DNA of 64,000 bases, taken from positions 2,108,001 to 2,172,000 of the forward strand of contig NZ_CP049143.1 in NCBI RefSeq assembly GCF_011044495.1. Reading direction: 5' to 3'. The notes beneath the pieces were generated by a model that was given only the letters and a program-made list of their open reading frames with translations, did no database searches and was not told where the DNA came from. Both the position numbers and the translations under genes were made by a program. Numbering within the stretch: the stretch's first letter is position 1; the number at the start of each line of letters is the position of its first letter. Source of the DNA: Roseimicrobium sp. ORNL1. GTDB taxonomy: Bacteria; Verrucomicrobiota; Verrucomicrobiia; Verrucomicrobiales; Verrucomicrobiaceae. This document shows positions 58,166-64,000 of this stretch, piece after piece.

Positions 58166-58381
58166 TCAGTCTCTCCAGCCCTGATAGAAGCCGATGTTCA
58201 TCCTGCCTCCGCGTCTCTCGACGTTCTGCGCGAGCATCACCATGTCAGGATCGTCATAGCCCGACTCGATGGGGCGAGGCCGCTGTTGTGTGGCGCGCGT
58301 GGGATGCTGCTGCGGAGTGGTGCAGTTGGCCAGCGTCATCGTGAGCACCGCGGCTGCGAGGAGATAAGAGCAAGCTTTCAT
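58166..58381 (-). CDS. Small lipoprotein
   Basis: The product is 71 residues from ATG 58381 (MKACSYLLAAAVLTMTLANC), a standard lipoprotein signal with lipobox LANC. The mature part is short, polar and probably unstructured (TTPQQHPTRATQQRPRPIES), ending in RRGGRMNIGFYQGWRD. No family is recognised. The frame is open further upstream, but only this start gives an export signal. It is convergent with the TPR gene, with 32 bp between. Confidence 0.6.
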   Translation of the reverse strand: MKACSYLLAAAVLTMTLANCTTPQQHPTRATQQRPRPIESGYDDPDMVMLAQNVERRGGRMNIGFYQGWRD

Positions 58382-58533
58382 TGGCGGGGGAAATGGCTGC
58401 TTTCGGGACGAGTGTACCACACGGAGGCAAATCGTCCATCCACGCGGGTGCAAATCACGTACCGCTCTTGCCCGGAAATGAATGGCCTTTTGCACGATGG
58501 CAGGGCGTCGTGTTCAACATCAATCATCTCTGC

Positions 58534-58583
58534 GGAAAAAAGAAAACCGCCCCACCGGAGCAAGCTCAACAGTAGGGCGGTTT
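58534..58583 (-). terminator. Rho-independent terminator of pheT
   Basis: Read on the minus strand, a 9-bp stem AAACCGCCC / GGGCGGTTT encloses a 22-nt loop (with an inner GAGC AA GCTC hairpin) and runs into TTTTCTTTTTT. It is correctly placed for pheT, whose stop is at 58831. Confidence 0.85.
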
Positions 58584-58830
58584 AGGATCCCACGTGTGCC
58601 GTCTGGGCAGCTGGCTGCCGTTCCCAAATAGAGCGACAGGGTGGGGATCCGCTGGCAGGTACGTTTGCAGTCCAGTTAAGGCGTGGCATTGGCACCAGAT
58701 GCGCAACCCCCGGTGCTTTCAATTATCGGTTCGGGCCATGTGCGACCCAAAAGACGAGCACTGCAGGAGAGTGGTTTCCGTTTCCGGAAAAATGGGGTGA
58801 TGTGAAAAGAGCGAGAGGAAAAGTCTGTTA
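58584..58830. other. pheT downstream region, no supportable gene
   Basis: This 247-bp stretch lies between the pheT stop and its terminator. A plus-strand frame (58594-58800, 68 codons) is Trp/Cys/His rich, has no recognisable domain and would lie antisense to the pheT 3' untranslated region. Together with the short gap 58382-58533 it completes the 449-bp interval between the small lipoprotein gene and pheT. Confidence 0.5.
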
Positions 58831-61233
58831 TCAGCGAATGGTAGCGGGGAGCGTGCCAACCAGTGCCTTGAGCACCCGGCTGTGCGCTTCGTCCACTTCC
58901 TTCGACTCCAATGTTCGATCTGTGGCGCGATAGGTCAAGCTCCAAGCGACTGACTTTTTGTCGCTTGCGAGTTTCTGGCCCGTGTGATCTGCGAAGACGT
59001 CAAACACTTCTGCACCAGCGAGGAGCGGTTCTTTTTGCGAAGCGAAGAAGGCGGCAATCTTCGAGGTGGGAAGATCTGCCGGCACCTCCAGTGCCACGTC
59101 GCGCGTAATGCTCGGGTAGCGTTGCAGTTCGGTGAATTTCGTCGTGCCCTGAGCGCCTTGTTGCAGCGCGCTGAGCGAGAGCTCGGCGACATACACAGGA
59201 TGACGAGCATCGAGTTCACGCACGCGTGCAGGATGCACTTGGGCGATCCATCCGAGTGTCTTGCTGCCGCGCTTCACTTCGGCGGAGAGCAGCCAGCCTT
59301 CGAGCGGCTTCGTCACGAGTTCGATGCTGCTGCCTGCGATGCCCGGCAGTGTTTCCAGCACGCCACGCAGGTGGAAGATATCCACCGCAGGGCTTTCCTG
59401 TTGCGCCCAGCTTGAGGCATCGGCAGGACCGCTGAGCAGCACGGCAATGCGCTCCTCTTCACGGTTCGTGCCGTTCGGGTTCATCAGGAACACACGGCCA
59501 ATCTCAAAGAAACGCAGGCGCTGCAGACCCTGGCGGATGTTCAGCGCTGCGGTGGCGAGCAGACCTGGGACCAGACTCGGGCGCAGCGTGGTGTGATCTT
59601 CGCTGAGGGCATTTTTCACGGCCACGGACTTCTCGGGCGTGACCGGCTGGCCAAGCACATCGTTGAGCTGTGAGGTGGCGATGAGGCGTAGCGTTTGCGC
59701 TTCGAAGAATCCACGCTCCACCAGCGCATTGCGCAGCGTCATGGTGAAGTCATAGGTGCGATCCGTGGCCTGCGCGGGAGAGAAGGCGCCTGCTGCACGG
59801 CTCGGCACACGATCCAGTCCGACTACGCGTGCGACTTCTTCGACAAGATCGATGGAGCGCTGCAGGTCGAGACGATGCGAGGGAATCTGCCACTTCGAAG
59901 AGTCGCGTCCCTTGGCGCCGAGAAGTTGGAGGCCGAGTGAGGAGAGCACCTTGTGCATTTCATACCGATCGAGATCCGGAATGCCGATGAGGGCCTTCGC
60001 TTTGAGTTCGTCGAACACGATGTCCTTCACGAGCACGGGCGCCTTGCCTGCGACGAGTACTTCTTCATCAGCCTTGCCACCGGCGATCTCGAGGATCAGC
60101 TTCGTGGCGAGTGCGGAGGCTTCCAGCACACCCTGCGGATCCACGCCGCGCTCGAAGCGGTAGCTGGAGTCGCTGCTGAGAATGAGGCGGCGCGAAGTGC
60201 GGCGCACCTGGCTGGGGGTGAAGTAGGCGGACTCCAGGAGGATGTTCGTGGTGCCATCCACCACGCTCGTGGCATTACCGCCCATGACGCCGGCGATGGC
60301 CACGGCACAGGCTTTGTCCGCGATCACGAGGTCTTCGGTGGTGAGCGCGTAGCTGTTGCCATCCAGCGCCACCATGGTTTCACCTTCTGACGCGTGGCGC
60401 ACGATGATGCCGCCTTCCAGCTTGTCGGCGTCGAAGGCATGCAGCGGCTGGCCGACCTCGTGCAGTACGTAGTTGGTGATGTCCACCACGTTGTTGATGG
60501 GACGAAGGCCCACACTTTCCAGTCGGCTGCGCAGCCACTCTGGACTCGGTCCCACCTTCACGCCACGGATGTAGCGGGCGGTGTAGTAGGGGCAGGCATC
60601 CGGCGCATCGAGGCGCACCTGGCTCTTGGAAGCTTTCTCCTCTTCTGGAAGAGCGATTTCAGGAGTGCTCTTAAGAGCCTTGCCAGTGAGCGCTGCGAGT
60701 TCGCGGGCCAGACCCGTGTGGCTGAGGAGGTCCGAACGATTCGGGGTGATTTCGAGGTCGAAGACCACATCCGGGGGCACGATGTCCTTGAAGAGACTGC
60801 CAACCTTCAGCGCGGGGTCGAGAATGAGCAAGCCGCCGTGGTCATCGCCAATGCCGAGCTCGCGCCCGCTGCACATCATGCCCATGGACTCCACATCGCG
60901 GAGTTTGCCTGCCTTGATTTCGATGCCGCCGGGCAGCTTCGCGCCGGGGAGGGCGAGTGGGACCTTGTCACCCACCTTGTAATTCTTCGCGCCGCACACG
61001 ATCTGGCGCTTCGTGCCGCTGCCGTCATCCACCTGCGCCACGCTGAGGCGGTCCGCATTCGGGTGCTGCACGGACTCCAGAATCTGCGCCACCACAATCT
61101 TGTCCGTGTCCACGCCGCGCACTTCGATGCCTTCCACTTCAATGCCAGCGAAGGTCAGCAGGTCGCGCAGGGATTCCACGGACGCATCGGCCAGGTCGAG
61201 GTGCGTCTTGAGCCAGGAGAGGGAGACTTTCAT
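58831..61233 (-). CDS. pheT: Phenylalanine-tRNA ligase beta subunit
   Basis: The product is 800 residues from ATG 61233 (MKVSLSWLKTHLDL), normal for PheT. The order is: N-terminal part, tRNA-binding OB domain (KIVVAQILESVQHPNADRLS, VCGAKNYKVGDKVPLALPGA), B3/B4 domain (DLEITPNRSDLLSHTGLARE, LHAFDADKLEGGIIVRHASE, with the editing site), B5 domain (HRLDLQRSIDLVEEVARVVG), and C-terminal ferredoxin-like anticodon-binding domain (YPSITRDVALEVPADLPTSK). It pairs with PheS to charge tRNA-Phe. pheS is not adjacent in this window. Confidence 0.97.
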   Translation of the reverse strand: MKVSLSWLKTHLDLADASVESLRDLLTFAGIEVEGIEVRGVDTDKIVVAQILESVQHPNADRLSVAQVDDGSGTKRQIVCGAKNYKVGDKVPLALPGAKLPGGIEIKAGKLRDVESMGMMCSGRELGIGDDHGGLLILDPALKVGSLFKDIVPPDVVFDLEITPNRSDLLSHTGLARELAALTGKALKSTPEIALPEEEKASKSQVRLDAPDACPYYTARYIRGVKVGPSPEWLRSRLESVGLRPINNVVDITNYVLHEVGQPLHAFDADKLEGGIIVRHASEGETMVALDGNSYALTTEDLVIADKACAVAIAGVMGGNATSVVDGTTNILLESAYFTPSQVRRTSRRLILSSDSSYRFERGVDPQGVLEASALATKLILEIAGGKADEEVLVAGKAPVLVKDIVFDELKAKALIGIPDLDRYEMHKVLSSLGLQLLGAKGRDSSKWQIPSHRLDLQRSIDLVEEVARVVGLDRVPSRAAGAFSPAQATDRTYDFTMTLRNALVERGFFEAQTLRLIATSQLNDVLGQPVTPEKSVAVKNALSEDHTTLRPSLVPGLLATAALNIRQGLQRLRFFEIGRVFLMNPNGTNREEERIAVLLSGPADASSWAQQESPAVDIFHLRGVLETLPGIAGSSIELVTKPLEGWLLSAEVKRGSKTLGWIAQVHPARVRELDARHPVYVAELSLSALQQGAQGTTKFTELQRYPSITRDVALEVPADLPTSKIAAFFASQKEPLLAGAEVFDVFADHTGQKLASDKKSVAWSLTYRATDRTLESKEVDEAHSRVLKALVGTLPATIR

Positions 61234-61469
61234 GAACGGGAAGGATCCGGAGTTTCGCCCCTGGGCGGGGGCGGGGATCACCGTCCGATTCAGGGGGGAA
61301 GATAGGTACGGATGGCGGGGCTTTGGGCAAGGGGAAATGCAATCTGCCGGGAGCGGCAGACACGGGCGGGAGAGTCGGCCTTGACCAGTGCAACAATGGT
61401 TTCACAATGGCGCACTGGCGGTTGTGTCGCGGAAATCCGCTGCCGCTGCCGTCTGCCAGCCATCCACCC

Positions 61470-62357
61470 ATGTCCGGTCCCACTTCCATCCGTGATGAGG
61501 CGCAGCGAGGGCAGGGTGGCGTGCCCCGGGTGCTGGGGCCGAAGGTGAAGGCGGGCATCAGCCTCCTGATAGTGGCGCATTTCGCGGCGATGCTGCTGAT
61601 GGTGGGCACCACCGAGGGCGGGCGCTACACGGCCCCGCCGCTGCTCCAGAAAGCGGCCGAGCCTGTCATGCCGTACGTGCGTTTCCTGGGGGTGAACAGC
61701 GGGTACCGTTTTTTCGCGCCGGACCCGGGACCTGCGAGCTTGATCTGGGCGCGGGTGGAGCGTGCCCAGGGAGGGGCGGTGTGGGTTGAGTATCCCTCAC
61801 GGGAACGGCAGACGTGGACCCTGGCCTACCAGCGGGAGCTCTATCCGGCGATGCTGCTGGGCGCTCAGGTGGCGCCGGGGGATATGGTCATGGCGCCGGG
61901 GCGGCCACGCGTTTCGGAAGTCGGCCTGACCTACGCCATGGCCTTTGCGAGACGACTGGCGCGGCTGCATGGAACTGCGGCCAATCCGGTGACGCGGGTG
62001 GAACTGTACTCAGTCTCCCATGCCATTCGGATGCCGCAGCAGGTCCGGAGTGGATGGGATGCGGAAGACCTACGCCTCTACTTTCCGGCGAGCGTCGGTA
62101 CCTACTCTGCCGAAGGCGTGCCGCTTGGCGCGGCTGCCAGCATTGGCCATGATCGTCGCGGCATCTTGGAATTGGCTGAGCGCATGCTGCGTGACGTCGG
62201 AGCCTCTGGTGCGCCGTTACAGCAGCAGAGCCCTGACATGCCCGGCACCCTCCGTCGACTGCTGCGGGAATACCCGGAACTCACTGCCGCAGGCGATGGC
62301 AGACCTCTGCAGGAGCGCATCGGCTCGGCGGTGATGAGCCGGGATGTGAATCCATGA
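61470..62357 (+). CDS. Membrane-anchored protein, partner of HTTM protein
   Basis: The product is 295 residues from ATG 61470 (MSGPTSIRDEAQRG); ATG 61407 or earlier would add a Trp/Arg-rich leader. One N-terminal membrane helix is visible (AGISLLIVAHFAAMLLMVGT) and the rest is extracytoplasmic. No catalytic motif is recognised; FLGVNSGYRFFAPDPGPASL and WTLAYQRELYPAMLLGAQVA are the most ordered parts. It lies 43 bp upstream of the HTTM gene on the same strand, and such single-helix proteins often accompany HTTM proteins. It is divergent from pheT across 236 bp. Confidence 0.7.
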   Translation: MSGPTSIRDEAQRGQGGVPRVLGPKVKAGISLLIVAHFAAMLLMVGTTEGGRYTAPPLLQKAAEPVMPYVRFLGVNSGYRFFAPDPGPASLIWARVERAQGGAVWVEYPSRERQTWTLAYQRELYPAMLLGAQVAPGDMVMAPGRPRVSEVGLTYAMAFARRLARLHGTAANPVTRVELYSVSHAIRMPQQVRSGWDAEDLRLYFPASVGTYSAEGVPLGAAASIGHDRRGILELAERMLRDVGASGAPLQQQSPDMPGTLRRLLREYPELTAAGDGRPLQERIGSAVMSRDVNP

Positions 62358-62400
62358 AAGAGACTGGCTGCGACTGTGATGCATCATGGGATGACCTGAG

Positions 62401-63507
62401 ATGAAAAATACCACCACCGGCAGAACGACGACCTCCCACATTTGGTGGCACAGCCTCTGGCACTCCTGGGATGCGTTCTGGTTTGCCGTGGCCCATCCAG
62501 CGCCGCTGGCGCTGGTGCGCATCCTCACGGCTGGTGTCTTGCTCTGGATCCATGCAGTCACCTGGACGCAGATCTCCGCGGTGGTAGGGGAGACGGCGTG
62601 GCTGGATCGGAAGGGGATGCAGGAGATGCGTCTCCTGGCGGAAGGCAACCACATGAGAGACTACCGTGACCCTGCGGGCACACTGGTACCTCTCTCGGGG
62701 CCACTTTTGGATGACGCTGGAAACCTCAAGCGGGATGCTGCGGGCAATCCCGTGCTCCCCACCAATCGCTGGTGGGGCACCTTTTCCCTCTGGCATCTGC
62801 TGCCTGAGTCACCGGGCATGGTGATGGCTGTGCAGGTGGGGCTCATCCTGGCCGCGGTGTGTGTGTTGATTGGAGTTGGCACACGCTGGGCGCTGCTCCT
62901 CACCTGGCTGGGACATGTGAGCTACGTCCAGCGCGGCATGGTCATCTACTCGGGCATGGACGCCATTCTCCTGTTGCTGCTCTTGTACCTGAGTGTGGGG
63001 CCGGCGGGCGCGGTGTGTTCCATCGATGCGTGGCTGAAGTCTCGCGGCAAGAGTGGACCAGGGATCGTTGTGCCCAGTACCTTTGCCAATATCTCACTCC
63101 GGCTCATTCAGGTGCACCTTTGCCTCATCTACTTCTGCGCGGGTGCGGCAAAGCTGCAGGGCCCCACCTGGTGGAATGGCACGGCGGTGTATTTGCTCAT
63201 GATGAGTCCCGAGTACGGTGGGGTACCCGTGGAGTGGATGGCGCAGCATGAGATGCTGTGGCAGTTCGTCTCCCTGGCGGGCGGTATTTTCACGGTGGGA
63301 TTCGAGTTGAGTTTTGCCTTTCTGGTCTGGCATCCACGGCTGCGACCGGTGGTGCTGGTGGCGGGACTCTTCCTTCACGTCATGCTCGCCCTTCTCAGTG
63401 GCCTCGGCGCTTTCCAGATGACGATGGTCGCGGCGCTGCTGGCGTTTGTGCCTGCCGAGACGGCCGGACGGATATTGCGGCAGCCTTTGCCCTTATCCCG
63501 CGGGTGA
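62401..63507 (+). CDS. HTTM domain integral membrane protein
   Basis: The product is 368 residues with several membrane helices (LVRILTAGVLLWIHAVTWTQ, VGLILAAVCVLIGVGTRWAL, AILLLLLLYLSVGPAGAVCS, VVLVAGLFLHVMLALLSGLG). The pattern, including RLIQVHLCLIYFCAGAAKLQ and GPTWWNGTAVYLL, matches the HTTM family (horizontally transferred transmembrane), related to vitamin K-dependent gamma-carboxylase but without its lumenal domain. The function in bacteria is unknown. It forms a pair with the single-helix protein upstream. Confidence 0.85.
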   Translation: MKNTTTGRTTTSHIWWHSLWHSWDAFWFAVAHPAPLALVRILTAGVLLWIHAVTWTQISAVVGETAWLDRKGMQEMRLLAEGNHMRDYRDPAGTLVPLSGPLLDDAGNLKRDAAGNPVLPTNRWWGTFSLWHLLPESPGMVMAVQVGLILAAVCVLIGVGTRWALLLTWLGHVSYVQRGMVIYSGMDAILLLLLLYLSVGPAGAVCSIDAWLKSRGKSGPGIVVPSTFANISLRLIQVHLCLIYFCAGAAKLQGPTWWNGTAVYLLMMSPEYGGVPVEWMAQHEMLWQFVSLAGGIFTVGFELSFAFLVWHPRLRPVVLVAGLFLHVMLALLSGLGAFQMTMVAALLAFVPAETAGRILRQPLPLSRG

Positions 63508-63595
63508 AGGCCCGAAGGTGCTTGATTCCCTCCACCAGTTGTCTTGACAAACAGCTGGCCCGGTGTTGCAATCTGCCCGGTTCCCTTTTTCCATC

Positions 63596-64000
63596 ATGAA
63601 GACGCTCACCATTGCGAAGACAGGGGTGCTGGCTCTTATTCTCCTCGCTATCGGCGGGGTCATCACCAGTACCAGCCACGCGCAGGGGTTCCAAGGCGGA
63701 GGGTTCAATTTCAACTTCGGCGGCGGTGGAGGATTCCAAGCCGGTTTTCAAGGAGGCGGGTTCAACCAATTTGGCGGAGGAGGAGGCTTTCAGGGAGGTT
63801 TCGGTGGCGGAGGTGGATTCCAAGGTGGTGGCAGTTTCAATTTTGGCGGCCAAGGGGGATTCCAGGGCTTCCAGCAATTCGGTGGACAGAGTGGCTTCCA
63901 GGGCGGTGGTGGTGGTGGATTCAATCAGTTTGGTGGCGGTGCCGTGCAGCCGTTTAGCAGCTCGGCCACGGCCAATGCGACCTTTGCAGCTGGCAGCGTG
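63596..64000 (+). CDS. Secreted Gly/Phe/Gln-repeat protein, truncated by the window end
   Basis: At least 135 residues are encoded and the frame is still open at the last base. A signal peptide (MKTLTIAKTGVLALILLAIG, then ...STSHA) precedes low-complexity repeats of GGGFQGG, NFGGG and FQGFQQFGG types. About one residue in seven is Phe and Gly dominates. The tail seen is PFSSSATANATFAAGSV. The FG-rich composition resembles FG-nucleoporins, but the signal peptide points to export, where such proteins may form matrix or adhesive material. The 3' end is outside the window. Confidence 0.8.
   Translation, partial: MKTLTIAKTGVLALILLAIGGVITSTSHAQGFQGGGFNFNFGGGGGFQAGFQGGGFNQFGGGGGFQGGFGGGGGFQGGGSFNFGGQGGFQGFQQFGGQSGFQGGGGGGFNQFGGGAVQPFSSSATANATFAAGSV

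Noticed and set aside
58594-58800. 68-codon plus-strand gene downstream of pheT
   Set aside because: Composition is atypical (many Trp, Cys, His), there is no recognisable domain, and it lies antisense to the pheT 3' region.
1-64000. Prophage, integrative element, tRNA or rRNA genes
   Set aside because: No phage structural genes, integrase outside the IS3 element, tRNA cloverleaf or rRNA-like stretch was found on either strand by inspection.

Overview
The window looks like the chromosome of a free-living, heterotrophic member of the Verrucomicrobiota (probably Verrucomicrobiaceae). The evidence is high GC coding sequence, proteins built from PVC-type dehydrogenase/HEAT/cytochrome c modules, a ThuA-domain protein, a formylglycine-type sulfatase, a Tat-exported Gfo/Idh/MocA oxidoreductase, and many short dispersed intergenic palindromes. 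No rRNA, tRNA, CRISPR array or prophage was seen. One intact IS3-family element is present.

Layout. 0-10 kb: a secreted FAD-dependent oxidoreductase, a small phosphatase, an AlkC-like DNA glycosylase, a GntR/LacI hybrid regulator, an IS3-family element with a -1 frameshift site, and a moaC-mogA-tfoX-yjbQ run. 10-21 kb: a lipoprotein, a two-domain acyltransferase resembling ornithine-lipid synthase OlsF, citramalate synthase (cimA), a CocE-type hydrolase, homoserine O-acyltransferase (metX), and an unusual protein joining a degenerate Mrr-like domain to a bactofilin domain.

19.4-35.2 kb is a signalling island. Its core (27039 down to 21634, minus strand) has the gene order and domain content of the Ralstonia phcB-phcS-phcR-phcQ quorum-sensing operon: a SAM-dependent methyltransferase, a six-helix sensor kinase fused to a receiver-kinase (PhcS and PhcR in one chain), and a receiver joined to a kinase-like module that lacks the phospho-accepting histidine. 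An alpha/beta hydrolase and an MprF-type acyltransferase follow. Next to it lie a kinase-receiver hybrid with a degenerate ATPase, a lone receiver, a very large PAS/GAF hybrid kinase, and a sensorless NarX-like protein with a degenerate ATPase overlapping a LuxR-type response regulator. These could form phosphorelays that use histidine-bearing pseudokinases as carriers. This is the best candidate for an undescribed system here.

35-43 kb: small membrane and unknown genes, a divergent ApbE, an ABC-F ATPase and threonine synthase (thrC). 43-54.5 kb: a periplasmic/surface degradation module with two large PVC-type dehydrogenase-cytochrome proteins, a sulfatase and a Gfo/Idh oxidoreductase. 54.5-64 kb: a DUF3142 lipoprotein overlapping a TPR protein, a small lipoprotein, pheT with a clear terminator, an HTTM membrane protein with its partner, and the start of a secreted protein of Gly/Phe/Gln repeats that runs off the window.

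Several families of dispersed palindromic repeats recur between genes. One pair of copies flanks the IS3 element, which sits in the loop of an intergenic dyad. Shine-Dalgarno sequences are weak or absent ahead of several genes, so starts were chosen mainly from family length, signal peptides and gene overlaps.
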